Shown piece by piece: positions 1 through 14,100 of a DNA stretch of 64,000 nucleotides. The stretch spans positions 1 to 64,000 of the forward strand of contig BDDD01000902.1 of assembly GCA_001972305.1 (NCBI GenBank), read 5' to 3'. Made by a program: the position numbers and the translations under genes. Under the pieces are notes generated by a model that searched no databases, was not told where the DNA came from, and saw nothing but the letters and a program-made list of their open reading frames with translations. The DNA is from Cephalotus follicularis. Lineage: Eukaryota; Streptophyta; Magnoliopsida; Oxalidales; Cephalotaceae. Numbering within the stretch: position 1 is the stretch's first letter; each line of letters opens with the position of its first letter.

Positions 1-780
1 CTGCATGAACTTTCAGTAACTATTTTTTGAACCCGACGATTGAGAAGTCGACTAATTGGGTATTTTTTATTTATTGATAGTATTGTCTTGTCCAATCAGA
101 GCACGTTAATGCTTAATAAACAATTGTTTGCATCTTGATTCCACGACACTTGTTCCATGCAGAGGCCAAACCAACATGTATTATGGCTAGATATATAAAG
201 TCAATCTTTAAATGTTTGAAATGCCACGTATAACAACCAATTTTTTTTGGCCCTTGAATGATAAATTAACATTAGTGTTATTTTTTGTTTTATCTACAAT
301 ATTGCCATCATAGTGTGCTGTGTGATTGCTCCTGTTGCTTCTTTGGCAATGCCATTTGATGATGCAACCATTTAATTCATAATAAATATAAATGAATACA
401 TGTATAATGCTTAATTCTGTTTATTTTTATGTGTGTAATTTAATATTTATGATATGGCAGAAGAACAATTTTTTAATATTCAAATTCACATATAAGTATG
501 TGAATAAGATATACTCTATAGAGGATATAATATCAACATTTATTTTATATTGATTGTTGTAAGTTAAGAATTGTGGTTAACAATTATATAAAATGTATCT
601 ATAGTTGTATACATTTATTCTAGACAATTATGAAATATATATATTTAATTCACATGTGTGGAAGATGATCACGAGATTTATGCAATTTTTTGATCTTACT
701 GTGTGAAAGAAAAATGTATTTTTCATAATTTGGTCGTTTGAAATAAATAAAAAGAATGAGTAAATTTAATGTCATCATTT
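1..780. other. AT-rich spacer, no gene seen
   Basis: No ORF or domain is recognisable. The sequence is AT-rich with short homopolymer runs. It lies directly upstream of the gag part of the copia fossil and could hold a decayed LTR or leader, but I found no matching copy downstream of that element to prove it. Confidence 0.4.
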
Positions 781-802
781 GTATTCAAAATGCAGTGATA
801 AC

Positions 803-3800
803 ATGGCAAACAAGAACATCATTGCAGACCTTAACAAAGAAAAAAAGTTAACTGGCACAAATTATGAAAAGTGACATAAGAAAATGATTTTTCTTCTTAA
901 TGAGCAAGAGCTTCTTGAGCATCTTACTACCACCATGACCATACCACCGTGACCATACAACCCAGCACCGTTGAGACCTTGAGGCCTTTCAGGCATGGTT
1001 AAAAAATGGATTGTAGTACGCGCTTTACTTTCTTAAGCTGTATGCACGATGATCTTATTGGCGCATATGAAAGTACTACACCACGGCTAAGGAAATGTGG
1101 GACCAACTCATATTCAATTTTGGGGGACTTCTATTACTAGGGTTCGAAGTCTGGTAATCAAGTTTGAGATGTATAAGAAGGAGTCCAAGAACCTGATAAC
1201 TGAGCATCTGAGGATTATGTCTGTTATGATAAGAGATTTGAAGATTGCTAGGAATGCGGTTTCTAATGAGAAGCAAGTCCAGGTTGTAATTAGGTCTTTG
1301 CCTGATTCATGGATCAGCATAAGGCAGATCTTGACTTATAATGAAAACATCAAGAACTTTGTTGATGTGTCTCGCCATGTGCAGCTTGAGGTTGAATGCG
1401 AGGAAGTAACCCGAGATGCTGCTCTTTTTGCCCAAAGGGGCAAACGTCATGGACATTGGTCCAAGAGCAAGGGAAGGGCAAATAAGGTTACAAAGCAAGA
1501 CCTAGCAATCTTGAGCCTAGAGATGGTAAAGTGTCCAAGCGCCATAGGAGCAAGTGTAGTGGGAAGAAGGAAAAGGCCAATGTCAAGTGTTACAACTATT
1601 AGAAATCAGGTCATTTCGCTCGTGAGTGCACTAAGTCGAAGAAGATATCAATTTCTACCTTCTCTAGCATTACTTGTGTATGCTTACATGTATTAGTTAC
1701 TCATTCTATTCCTATGTGGATTGTAGACTCATGAACAACCAGACATGTGGCTAGAGATCGAGGAGGATTTGTAGATTATCATCGGATTCCAGCAGGTTTA
1801 CAAAGAATCTACATGGGAAATGGCACTAGCGATGAAGTATTGGGAGTTGGATGTTATTGACTTCCTTTGCGTACTAGGCGCACCTTGCTATTGCATGATG
1901 TTATGTATGCTCCTGGAGTCTAGCATAATCTGTTATCCGTCTTGTCTCTTTTATCTTTGGGTTATGTGATAAGTTTTTATAATACTAGTTTGACTATTAC
2001 TCTGGATGGTATTACTGTTGGACATGGTACTTTGTGTAATAGTTTATTTATAATAGACTTATTTGATTTTGGTTCTTCATCTTTAATTGTAGATATGAAT
2101 GATGTTGATTCGATTACTTGGCATGCTAGATTAGGTAACATTGGGCAAGATAGGATGACACGATTAGCTAAAGAATGACTATTGGGCCCACTCACTAAGG
2201 TCAATTTACCCAAATGTAAGCCTTGTTTAGTTGGTAAGGCAAGTAGAAAGCTTGTTGGGAAGGATATGAGAGCCACTAAATCGCTTGAATTAGTACACTC
2301 AGATATCTGCGGACCTATGAATGTGAAGGCAAGTCATGATACTATGTATTTCCTAATTTTTATAGAAGATTATTAGCGTTTCGGTTATGTATTTCTGTTA
2401 GCTCACTGTTCTAAAGCTTTAGATTGCTTTAAACTCTTCATAGAAGAGGTTGAGAATCAGAAAGAAAGGACTTTAAAAATCCTTCGAACCTATCGTGGAC
2501 CCGAGTATCTATCAGCTCAATTTAATGAGTTGTGAGAGGAAAAAGGAATACAGAGACATCTTACCATTCCTTACACACCACAGCAAAATGGTGTGACTGA
2601 GAGAAGGAATAAAACTCTGCTAGATATGGTTAGATCGATGATGACGCAAGACAACCTCCTAATATCTTTCTGGGGGAAGCTTTATTGACTGCATCCTACA
2701 TCCTTAACAGAGTGCCATCACAGTCAGTTTCTTCCACCTCATATGAGCTTTGGAATGACCAAAAGCGCAATTTAGATCATTTACATCCATGGGGGGGTAG
2801 TAGGATATGTTTATTTTTCTCATAGATATGAAAAATTAGGCTCTAGAGCTAGAAAGCATATCTTTATTAGATATTCTTATAGCTCAAAGGGGTATGTGAT
2901 GTATGATGAACATCCAGATGGTGGAGGAATGACAAAGATTGAGTCACGTGATATTCATTTCATTAAGAATAAGTACCCAAGTTTGGGTGAGACTAGTGAG
3001 AATCTTGATCTTTTTGAGACAGAGGACAGTGGTAGCATTCTACCATCCTCAGGCGAGGGTGGGGAAAATATTTCTCATCCAGTAATCGCTAATGATAGTA
3101 GGAGTGATCCTCAATTCAGTGGGAGTATACAAGATAATGGGAGTGTACTACCAGGATGTTTAGCATTCTCAAGTGCGTAGGAGCAAACGTGGGAATGTTC
3201 CTCGTCGTCATTTTGAGATTGAAGGGATGAAATTCTTATGTGTGTTGTAGCTAGTGAGGATGAGCCTACTTCTATTAGGGAAGGACTTTCTTCATAAGCT
3301 ACTGATGAGTGGATGCCAGCTTTGCAAGATGAGTTGGATTTTATGGCCAAGAATGATGTTTGGGAGTTAGTTAATATACCACCAGGGCGTAAAGCCATTG
3401 GAAACAAATGGGTCTTAAAAATGAAACGCAAGGTGGATGGATCAATTGATAAGTACAAGGCACGTCTGGTGGCGAAGGGTTATACTCAAATGTAGGGTAT
3501 AGACTATGAAGATACATTATCCCCAGTGGTGAGATATGCTTCTCTTCGTCTAATCCTTGCCATTGTGGCACAGTAGGACTTAGAACTTTACCAAATGAAT
3601 GTTAAAACTATCTTCCTCAATGGAGACCTAGATGAAGAGATCTATATGAATTAACTAGAGGGTTTTGAGGTCAAGGGACAAAAGCGCAAAGTTTGTTGCC
3701 CTAAACATTCCATTTATGGTCTCAAACATCATCTAGATAGTAGAACTTGAGGTTCCATCATTTTATTAATTTCATTGGTTTTGAGATAATTGAGGAAGAC

Positions 3801-4895
3801 CATTGCGTTTATATTACTCAAGATGTGATCACTGAGGATCATTTTGTGTATATAAAACAATCAAATGAGAAAGTTATTATCTTTGCTTTGTATGTAGATG
3901 ACATTCACTTAGCTGCGAATGACATGGATTTGATTATTGCCACTTAGAAATGGTTGTCCTCTACTTTTGAGATAAAGGACATGGGGGAAGCAAGCTATAT
4001 GCTCAGAGTTAAGGTAATTAGAGATCGTTCAAAGAGACTTCTAGGTTTGTCTCAAGAGACTTACATTAAGAAGATCATTGAACGCTTTCACATGCATAAC
4101 TCTAAACCCATTGATACCCCAATGGAAAAAGGATGTGCTTTAAGCTTAGGTCAATGTCCTAAGAATAATGAAGAAAAGAATCGTATGTCTAAAGTACCAT
4201 ATGCAGCTGCTAAAGGGAGTCTGATGTATGATATGATGTGTACACGACCCGACATTTGTTATGCAGTTGGCATGGTTAGCAATTATCAGAGTAATCCTGG
4301 AGAAGCTTATTGGATAGCGTTTAAGAGAATACTCCGATAACTTCGTGGTATAGCTAACCTTGTCTTATGTTATCATGGGGGTGACTTAAAACTGAGAGGT
4401 TACAAAGATGCTGATTGAGCCAGTGATAGAGATGAACGAAAGTCCATATCAGGGTATGCTTTTGTACTTGGTGGTGGTGTTATCTCTTGGTGCAGTCAAA
4501 AGTATAGTTGTGTTGCCCTTTCAACGATGCAGGCAGAGTATATGGCCTATTCAATAACGGTTTAGAGAGCTATGTGGCTGAGGAGATTCTCACAACGGTT
4601 AGAAGTCATAGCTCATTCCAAGGAGCCTGTTCTTATGTATTGTGATAGTACGACTAAACTTGCATATGTTAGGGATTCCAAGTACCATGAGAAGATTAAA
4701 CATATTGATGTTCGTTATCACTTCATTAGAGACATGGTAGCACGTGGTGAGGTGATTATGCATCATATCTCTACTGGCATGATGGTGGCTGATCCCTGGA
4801 CTAAGCCTATTACTAGAGATGTGTTTCTTTTTCATGCTAGAAGCATATGGGGTTATGTAGGATTTGATACGTGTATTTGTGATTACTTTGTTTAA
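803..4895 (+). mobile_element. Ty1/copia LTR-retrotransposon fossil, internal region
   Basis: Domain order gag, protease, integrase, reverse transcriptase, RNase H marks the Ty1/copia superfamily. The gag part lies at about 803-1690 (UBN2-like). The integrase zinc-binding and core region is at about 2100-2800, including the familiar run reading as YTPQQNGV with ERRN close behind. The reverse transcriptase is at about 3310-4000, with the YVDDI active-site motif near 3890. RNase H is at about 4330-4890, ending in a typical copia tail with D-P-W-T-K-P. The element is badly broken, with more than ten breaks, and is not functional. I could not identify a flanking LTR pair, so the ends are those of recognisable coding similarity. 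It appears old. Confidence 0.9.
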
Positions 4896-5679
4896 CTTAT
4901 ATGAATACTTTGGTAAATTATTAAATCATTCATATATGTGACTTGTTATGGAATGATTCTTTTATTGACACATCCTTATAAAGATGCCACCAAGTTTGAT
5001 TCGACTCACTCACCCATTTTCTTGTCATATTTTGCTTACTAGCTAATTGTTTGAGTACCATTTTCTTGTTATTTATAAGATATTCGTGAGTTCTGACCTT
5101 AAAAAACAAGAAAATGATTCAAAACTAAGGTATCTATGGATTTAAAATGTTAATGGAGTATTAGTGTTTTTAAATTGTGTTTGTTTCTCTTTTTGGTTGT
5201 TTGTGGATATGTTAATCTTCACAATCTAAATTCCAAGAAATATCCAATAAATTTTGAGTTGAGAAATAAAGAGGCAGACATCGGTGAAAAAAAGGAAGAG
5301 ATTTGGGGGAAAAGATTGAAGACTAACCCCTTTGATCTATGGATGTCACTGTACTAGAATGCATTGATTATGATTTTTTTTATAAGGATTGGTTAGTTTT
5401 AGAGAGAGAGCGAGAGAAGAGAACATTTTTTTTTTTTTTGAGGATTAAGGTTTGTAAATAATTTTTATATGAGAGTATTAGGAGAAAGTTTAAAAAAAAT
5501 ACAAAAATAAAGGGTAACGAAAAATGAACGAGAGATGGTATTTTTAGGATTAGAAAACTATCCAATTTTATATAATAATAACTATCAGTGTGAACAGAGG
5601 AACTCAATTGAAAAAATTTTAAATGATGAAACTAAATTAAGACAATTAAAATGTAAGAAGTTAAATTGAGATTTTATGC
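4896..5679. other. Spacer downstream of copia fossil
   Basis: AT-rich sequence with a short GA-rich and poly-T patch near 5400-5440. No coding similarity is seen. The first few hundred bases may include the copia element's decayed 3' LTR, but no second copy was found to confirm it. Confidence 0.3.
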
Positions 5680-6011
5680 ATGGTTATTAAATTCAAACTG
5701 GACTGACTGGTCCGATTGGTGAACCGGTGAACCAGTCAGTGAATTGATCTGAGTCAAGTATCAGGTCAGTTCTACAATCAAACAGGGGTTGAATTGATTG
5801 ATCTGGTTGATCCGACCGATCTAATCGGTAACCCAAGGTTGACCCGAGCTGGTCAGACTGATAAACCAACATGGGTCACACCAAACCGATCGGATCAATA
5901 CTTTATTTATTTATTTATTTTAAAATTAATTTACTGGTTAACACATTACTATTGACCCATTGACTCAAAACTTTATCCGATTCAGACACCGATTCGATTT
6001 TGATAACTATA
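5680..6011. mobile_element. MITE, Mutator-like (about 330 bp)
   Basis: The left end, ATGGTTATTAAATTC..., and the inverted right end, ATAGTTATCAAAATC..., match at 16 of the first 22 positions, giving imperfect terminal inverted repeats. The flanks carry attttatgc (5671-5679) and attttatgt (6012-6020), a 9-bp direct duplication with one mismatch, as expected for Mutator-type transposition. The interior is rich in GGTCNGACCGGT-like words. No transposase is encoded, so it is a non-autonomous deletion derivative. A related copy lies at 24796-25173. Confidence 0.6.
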
Positions 6012-6117
6012 ATTTTATGTTTATGAGATAGATTTTCTCCAACCTTAATTGTGGATAATAATATAACTCAAAATTTAAACATTGTTTATCATTTCCCCGG
6101 AGGAAACTCAACACTAA

Positions 6118-6260
6118 GGCTCCGTTTGTTTGGAGGAAAATATTTTTCTGGAAAATATTTTCCTCATTTTCCTGTGTTTGATAACATTTAGAAAATAATT
6201 TAATGGAAAATATTTTCCAGTTAACGGAAAATCTTAATATAAATATAGGTTTCACTGTTT
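6118..6260. mobile_element. Possible small hAT-like/MITE fragment
   Basis: The start ggctccgtttgtttgg resembles the ends of many plant non-autonomous hAT-type elements, and the interior repeats the palindrome GGAAAATATTTTCC. A matching right end and target duplication were not found, so this is only a resemblance. Confidence 0.25.
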
Positions 6261-6299
6261 GCAATCAAATTTACCCAAATATGGCCAGGGTAAGTGATT

Positions 6300-7778
6300 A
6301 GGATAAGTGATTACACGTAATTTGCCTTGAAAGAGAACAACTTAACAAAGTGTTCACTCTTTTTTATGTATACTTTTACTATTTGTAATCCAACTTTACA
6401 AAACTAAAAATACATAAGTAAATGTTGGTTTGGGCGGTGGACGCAATCTTTGGGTTACAGGAATAGCAAAAATCACAAAGAAATGAAAGTAACGCAATCT
6501 CGAAATCTTTATATATTTTACTTCTTCCAAAAAAAGAGAGTACTCTTTTTGGCATATTATGGTTTCATAATCATTGGGTCTAAAAAGAAAATTCAAAAAA
6601 AGAATATGCTTAGTATAACTTACAATAAAACCAGCAAAACTCATGGCTAAACAATGTAGCAGGATATCAAAATGAGGGAAAACATGGGTGGCTTTAAATT
6701 ATAACCACTGGAGTTCAATTTCTGTGATGAATGTTGATAATGTTTTCTGCCAGTACAACTAGCATGGCAACATTCCAGTGCAGATTGGAAAATTTTTCTA
6801 GTTAGAGAAGTAGCTATACATTTTAAGCAATTCACACCCAAATATGGTTCAATACCTCAGTGCACACAACATGAATCGAATATAAATTCGTTTGTGGACG
6901 GTGAAGTGAACGCAATCTTTGGAAATGAAGACCAGATTACTATCATAAGGAGTGATTGATATAGATTTATTGGCCTAGTCGTATTGGTGGGATCCATTGT
7001 GATGCAATTTATTGAACACCATAATGGTTCTGACATTATGGTGTGCCCATTAGCATTCCCAATTTGATGGACATTTAAATTGGTCAAACTACATCAACCT
7101 CCATGTATTTCGATGCATTCACACCTTAAGCTCCCTCCTTATTTCAACATGATATTGAAAGTTGTGTTAAACTGATAACTACTAATTTTAGGGCACCACA
7201 TCGAAAATTGAAATAGAAAAGTCAATCCAAGAAAAGATAAACCAAATAACGGTAAACTAGTTATACTGACCTCATTAAAAAAAAATGTATATATATGAAT
7301 AACTGTTCACTTTCATTTTATGAATAACAACTCGAAAAACTATTTATATAATAATATACAAAACTAATATTTCATTCTTAAGAAACTAATACCTACGATA
7401 TCAAATATATCATAAAAGTTGATATCTAGATCTCAAATAATTATCACATAAATTATACAAAAGCTCTTTGTTTATTATCAAGTATACTAAATTTTAAAGA
7501 CTTAAACTACATTGTTCATCGATTATATTATAATAACTGAAACTTCGTCGTTTTGTCAATTATATTATACGATCAAAATTATGTTTTTATGACATTATAT
7601 ATTTTCGTTTTATGGTTTTAAACTCTAAATAACAAAACTACATCAATTTATCATATTGTTCACTCCTAAAAACTACAATTATGTTTCCTACAACTTATAT
7701 TTACTACAATTTATGTTAATAATTTATAAATTTACAAACATGTGTTGGTAAATTTATTATGAATTATAATTATTATTA
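6300..7778. other. Spacer, no gene seen
   Basis: AT-rich, non-repetitive by eye. Small ORFs on both strands have no recognisable domain and no coding-like composition. Confidence 0.3.
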
Positions 7779-8402
7779 GTATAATTTTAATACACATCAA
7801 TATAATCTCGCGTATAACACAGGTTAGATGCTAGTATGACATAAAGGTGCATCTTCGTTATCAAACACTTTCAAAATTATTTTAGTTGGCAGTCCCACTC
7901 CATACCGTTTGTGTTACACATTAGAGTCGTGTGTGTTATTATTAGGTATCATATTAGATTTTTTTTTATTCGGCAATAGTTGTATGATACCATTTATAGA
8001 TCGTATTAGTTCATGATAACGGCAAATTCAATCTACTAATTATCAAGTAATCCCCAAATTAGGAAGCTTGAAGGAAGCTGATATGAAGAATTTATTATTT
8101 GTATAATTTTAATACGCATTATTATAAATCTTGCTTATAACATTGGTTAGATACTAATATGACATAAAGCCATATCCTCTCGTTATTTGTTATCAAACAC
8201 ATTCAAAATTATTCTCGTCGGCAACAACACTCGATACTGTTTGTGTTACACATTATCATCGTGTGTGCTATTATTAGGTATTATATTAGATAATTTTACG
8301 TTTTTTATTCGTTAATATTTGTATGGTACTATTTATAGATCGTATTAGTTTATAATAAAGGCAAATTCAATCTACTAATTATCGAGTAATCCCAATTTAG
8401 AT
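7779..8402. repeat. Diverged tandem duplication, unit about 320 bp
   Basis: Two direct copies, about 7779-8062 and 8101-8402. Both start gtataattttaatac, both include gtttgtgttacacatta and tttatagatcgtattag in the same order, and both end in aattatc(a/g)agtaatccc. The copies differ at many positions and by small indels, so the duplication is old. No coding content is seen. It could be two decayed copies of an unidentified mobile element inserted side by side or a local duplication. Confidence 0.7.
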
Positions 8403-8439
8403 TTTTTTAATAAGTTCAAATATATATATATATATACAA

Positions 8440-9720
8440 AAATGCATGTAGCGTTCTCCATGAATGATTTGTCAGAGACATACTATTACTCGACAAAGCT
8501 CACTACCTTGACTAAAAAAGACAAGCCCAGAAATCTTAGCTAACACTTAGAACAAACAAATTCTTTTTAATGAATCAATCAAATTCTTTGATAAACTTAT
8601 TAAAATGTGTTAAAACATATTTAAAGGAATGTCATTTGAGTCCTAGAAGATTCCCATAGAAAACCGTTTAAGAAAACAAGCAAAACACACAAAAGCATGA
8701 AAGTGCTGGAGAATAACACTATAGTCGACTAGAGAGTAACATTCCAGTAGACTAGAATGTTACTGGTGTAGAAAAGTGCAATTTGTGTTATAAGCTCGAA
8801 ATGAGCTAACTTTCGATCTCCATAACATTTTTCATATCCATTTGAAACGAAATTTTAGAGACAAGATCTAGATATGCCTACATATGAAGATATCAAGTCA
8901 TTTAGACCGTTAGAATGTCACTAAATCTGAAAAGGGGTAAAATAGATTTAAAAATCTTTTTTTGGTAGAAAATACGTTTTTATTCTTATAATCCGTTCTA
9001 ATTGATCCTAATCACATCCATAAACAAGTGGTCATAAATGCACTACATTTCATGCATATTATAAAGCAATAAATCAAGTCCAAATGCATTTTAGGTAGAG
9101 AAATCCTACCTATAAGCTTGAACTGTTGAAACAATTAGATACAAGAGGGAGAACTCAAGTTCTTAGCTTGTAATCTACCAATAAATCCTTGTTGATTGAT
9201 GATTGGTTGAGGGGGAGGATATTTAGAGGGAGATAGGGGCCGTTTAGAGAGGTTAGAGAGGGGAGAGAGTGTTTTAGAGAGAGTGTGTAATGTGAGTTTT
9301 GAGAGTTAAAAGAATAGAAACGTTCTATTTATAGTGAAGCTCGATTTCTCTCTTTAAGCTTAAAACATTCACATCTTTCATGAGTAAACTAATACGTCCA
9401 TTTTATCCCTCATGCAAATGTACATATATGTATATGAATAGTTCAGTGATTGTAATCATCTATATCCATGAAATGCATAAATACGGACAATTAACGCCCC
9501 ACTTACCATATAAACAGTTCATATAAGCACATAACATTCCATGAGTATTAAATTACCCAATACATACGATCCATAAAACATGCAACCATACATATTATTT
9601 GTGCCATGATAAATATGAATGCTAAATGCAATAAAAGGATCTAATGAATCTGTGTCGTTATATCATTCCCTACTTAAAAGAATTTGGTCCCGAGATTCCT
9701 CCGACCATAATGATACTCTT
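8440..9720 (-). mobile_element. Ty3/gypsy LTR remains, reverse orientation
   Basis: At 9664-9710 the minus strand reads GGAGGAATCTCGGGACC followed by a purine-rich run and then TATAACG. This is the usual junction of pol end, polypurine tract and 3' LTR in Del/Tekay-type chromoviruses. The LTR therefore lies to the left (about 8440-9660), with a CT-rich leader on the minus strand (about 9180-9300) and a TATA-like stretch. A similar LTR in the same orientation is at about 30660-31140. The fossil is old and broken; the left end is not defined. Confidence 0.45.
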
Positions 9721-10499
9721 CCTTCCCTTCAATTTTCTATCTATACCATTTGAAACCTAATTCCTTACTTTCCTTCTTAATGAAACTCTGGTAACCATGC
9801 TAATATTAATTGTCTAATCCTTCTCTTTCAATCCTTGTCAGTGTAACCACTTATCAATTCAATAAATAGAAGCTGTTGTAATTTGTCACCCGTAGAACTC
9901 ATCGACCATCCTTTGAATCCATACCCTTTTAACTCTGACAATTCCCAGCAATTCCCAATCTTCAAAGCAATCTCTAATTACTTCCTTCTTGTCGTTAGAC
10001 CTATGAAATCGCAACAATAATCAAAACACGATCTCTAATCCTTACTGTCATACGTCTTCTTTAACCGTTCATCTGAACAATCAAGTTGCGATATCCCTAT
10101 CGTCGTACCTTACCACTCTATCAATAATCATTCAGTTACTGTTGAAGGTATCCCTCTCTTGACCACTCTTGAGAAGATTCGGCCAACCCCTTATGAAATA
10201 CAAACTGAAATCTCCACTGTCAACTCTAATCATTAACCCTTTATTAAATACTGTCCTTGCATAGAAGCCTTTTAACTCATATACCATCCTTCTCACGCTA
10301 GCCTTTAATACTGTAACCTTTAGCTCGTAGAGAGACCGACCATCACTACTATCATACGATCATCTATCTCTTGTGAAGTCTACCTTGGCCTTAATATTGT
10401 CCACAACTATCTTCAATAAAACAAACTACAAATTGAAAGTCCAAATTCCCCATCAATTCATATAACCAATAGTTAGTGCTTTACTCATCCTAGCAGGCC
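9721..10499. other. Probable decayed retroelement interior
   Basis: Pyrimidine-rich on the plus strand and next to the gypsy LTR junction, so it may be the end of that element's pol region on the minus strand. No domain can be read confidently. Confidence 0.25.
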
Positions 10500-11115
10500 A
10501 ATACATTCACTTTATACATACTCCATTTGTCCATACTTAGCTTCTTAAGAGTGGATGTCTTCATGAAGAAACTCTCTGGCTTCATTGATCAAGATAATCC
10601 ATATTATGTTTGCAAACTTCATAAGTCGATTTATGGTCTTAAGCGAGCACCCCTGGGCATGGTTTCATCGCTTAAGTTCCTACTTAGCATCCTTGTGTTT
10701 TGTTGGTTAAAAAACAAATGCTTCATTGTTTGTATCCAACACCGGTGCTACTTGCATTTATGTTCTCATCTACGTTGATAAAATTTTGGTAACAGGCTCC
10801 GAAGTCTTAGCCAGTCAAAACTTAATTTCTGATTTGTATAAGGTGTTTGATATTCATGATTTTGGCTCCATTTATTATTTCTTGGGCGAGGAAGTTACTC
10901 CGCATCCTTATGGCATCTTGTTATCTCAACAAAGGCATCTCAAGGTTCTGTTAAAGAAAACTGGCATGGATGGTTCTACACCATGAAAAATTTTCTAACT
11001 TCATTGGTCAGAAACTTATTGATCTAAGTACTTATCACAACACGGTTGGGGTTCTTCAACATGCCACCCTCACAAGGCCTGATATTTACTTTTCGGTGAA
11101 CAGAGTATGTCAATT
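10500..11115 (+). mobile_element. Ty1/copia fragment (reverse transcriptase part)
   Basis: Readable reverse-transcriptase similarity includes IYGLKRAP near 10630, YVDKILVTGS near 10770 and a downstream stretch resembling VG.LQHATLTRPDI near 11045-11090. It is a truncated, broken piece of a copia element different from the one at 0.8-4.9 kb. No LTRs are associated with it, and it has several breaks. Confidence 0.8.
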
Positions 11116-11119
11116 TCTT

Positions 11120-14100
11120 TATTTTGTTTTTACTTTTTTTGCTACATGATATCAGCTGTCATTATGTGCCTATAAATGTGATGACTTGCGGCCGGTGTTC
11201 ATGGTCTTCTTGGCTTGTCATTTGATTGCCATTAATTGCCAAAGGAAAATGATGTTCTATCAATCCAATTGGACTCATTATCACACGTCACATGCATCTT
11301 GTGAAACAACTATAAGGGTGCATAGAAATGAAGAAACCTCCTTTCTATCAAGTTTATTTCTTCTTGTTCCTACACACAGAACAGAAGATGCTTCTAAATC
11401 TCCAGCGGTATATTTAAATTAATATAGGAAATATAAATTATCGTCAAATTTCTAAACATATTAAATCTTTGAATGCATACCCATATAGTTTGTGACTTCA
11501 TTCATAAAAGATAAAAAATCGAATAACTCATTGTTTTTACTAGTATCAATCTTGTTTAATGTTTATTAATTCTGCATGAGATAGTCCCGCAAATCCTAAA
11601 ATTTGGTACATTCGATTGGAAAATATTCTAATAATGGAAGATTGGTCATATATGTGCTAACTTACTTGTTTTTATTGTATGTATAACCACGTAATGCCTA
11701 TTAATGCTGTTTTTTTTTTTTAAGTTCAAACGGTTATCAAAGTTTTATTAAGGATAGATTCTTGGCATGGAGATAATTATACACACAATCAATGTAAAAG
11801 CACACATCATATAAAAAATATAACAAAGTAATTGAGAATTGCAACCGTTTATTATTTTATAAAAAAAAATGTAAAGAATGATGTACCAAAATGGGTCTTA
11901 AAGCTGGAAATTGACCATACAACAGAAAAGTCAGCCTGGCTCTGCAAAACCAGGCCCATACAGAGGTATAAATCTGGGTCTCTAATTAATGATTGGACCC
12001 CCCTGGGCCCTGTTGTCACAAAACCAGTTATGATAAGCTTTCTTCATCTGCTACACACACCCTGTTTAGTAGAGGGACTCCATCTTCAACCAGACTATCG
12101 AATTTAAGTTGGTCCACTTCTGTTCTAACACATTTGACAAAACATTCTCGTTGTTTGCTGCAACTGCAACATAGTCAACACTGTTGGGTTATTTTTGTTA
12201 CCCAAGTAACCAAGTTGCAGTTATTGTTCACCTAACAAGGCAGCAATGTTGTAGAGATTCTACCAAACTAGGTGACAAGCATATGATATACTGGAAACTG
12301 AAATCAATCCATAAACAATCAAAATTCCACAAGGCAATTATGTTAATTTAATATACCATAAAATATGAAGCCATTCCTGATCACATTAAGTAAGAAATGA
12401 AGACCAATATCATTTCTATGCTTTAACGAAAACAGCCACTTTACCACATTCATGCCCACACTTTCACACGCTTTTGCACTGACGTGTCTATTAAAAATGG
12501 AATGAACAACACTAGATATTTTATGTTATGATAGATAGGTAACCCCAAGAGCTTAACAATAGATTCCACGAGATGAATATCTGAGTTGGATCTCTGTGGG
12601 TTAGCTTAAATTCTGAAAATTCGTTCTTAGTTTTAAATAAACAAATTTGATCTGTTTTATCTAGTTTTATCCACTTAAATTCTCAACATAGAATCTCATG
12701 ACACTTGATAATCAACTTTAGACGTATATTCTTAATGTACGCATTTGTACCTTTTCAAATATCATAGAGATTAATAGTTTCGTTGATAAAGGGATTGAGA
12801 AAAAAAAAAAAAAGACACCATAGTGTACAACATTTGCATGTGGCATTAACCTTAATTTTTCTAATTGCACTTGCAAGTGTGAAAAAAGCTCTTTTTTTTT
12901 TCTTTTTTTGCAAACCAACTTTTGAAGAATTGATTACGTAATGGAATGTCAGATAGTTTAATATATTGAGAAATATGTATTCTGTAATGTTGATAGCTCG
13001 TGCTTACTTAGTGCTTTTGCTATAAGGAGATGGAAAGGTAATTGAAGGGAAATCGGTGATTGAACACTTTGAGAAAATGAAAACCTGTAACAGAGAATTG
13101 TAAATTATGAGTTATTTTTTATAAAATAAATTTTTAATTGAGATTGAATTTCTTTCATTTATGTAGATTGTGAGATTGGGGAATGTTATTAGCTAAAGCG
13201 ATCTGATATAACAAGTGAGTTGTCTAAATATCATTAGTATTTTTTAAACATCATTAATGATGTTTTGACTTTTAAATATTTTGATAATTCAATTATAATA
13301 CATTTGTGATATCATTTAGCAGTTAATAACATTATTATGTTGGATTCACTTCAATTTATTGACATCATATTAGATATAGTGATTTATCAAAAAAAAAAAA
13401 TTTGTTTATCTATTAAATGAAAGCTGAACCCACTAATTAAACTTCTTGATTATGCCACTGTAATGAATGTGATCGAAGCCACCAAATATCTCTTAACAAA
13501 AAACTTATCATAGGATTTGGTTATAATCATATGTGCCGCTGAATTTTGTTTGAACCCACCGATTTTTTTTTTAAAACTAAAAGTTATGTATAATTTTGTG
13601 GGAAAAAAAGAGATATTTTATTGAATCCATTAATTCAATTTTATCGAGCGCATCATAAAACTGAACTCATTAATCAAGGCTAGCTTTTTGTATACCAATT
13701 TCAATGTTTGGTTGTACCCATTATCTTTTTACCCATGTGACCATGTACCACTTTTTTTTTTTTTTTTTTTTTTTTGGGTGGTCTTTCCTCCCCAAGGCTT
13801 AGTAAATAAGGACGGAACTAAAAATTCAATTACGGTGTCTATCGATGAATAATTAAAATATATGCAACTAAACTTATGACAATCAATAAATATTTTTGAT
13901 AAATTATAATGAAGTAATTGAAATAGCTAAAGGCAATTAAATTTAATAGTTAGTTGCATAAATAAGATTCGTCACTCGCATTATATTAGTCGAGATAGTT
14001 AATTGAGTAAAATAAAAGATGATGTAATAAATTGAACATTTGAGTAAATTTTATATGTTTAATTGAATTGATTTGTTAAATTAAGATAGTTTATTGAGTA

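Noticed and set aside
1-5200. LTR pair for the copia fossil
   Set aside because: I compared the sequence before 800 with that after 4896 and saw no convincing direct repeat, so no LTRs are called.
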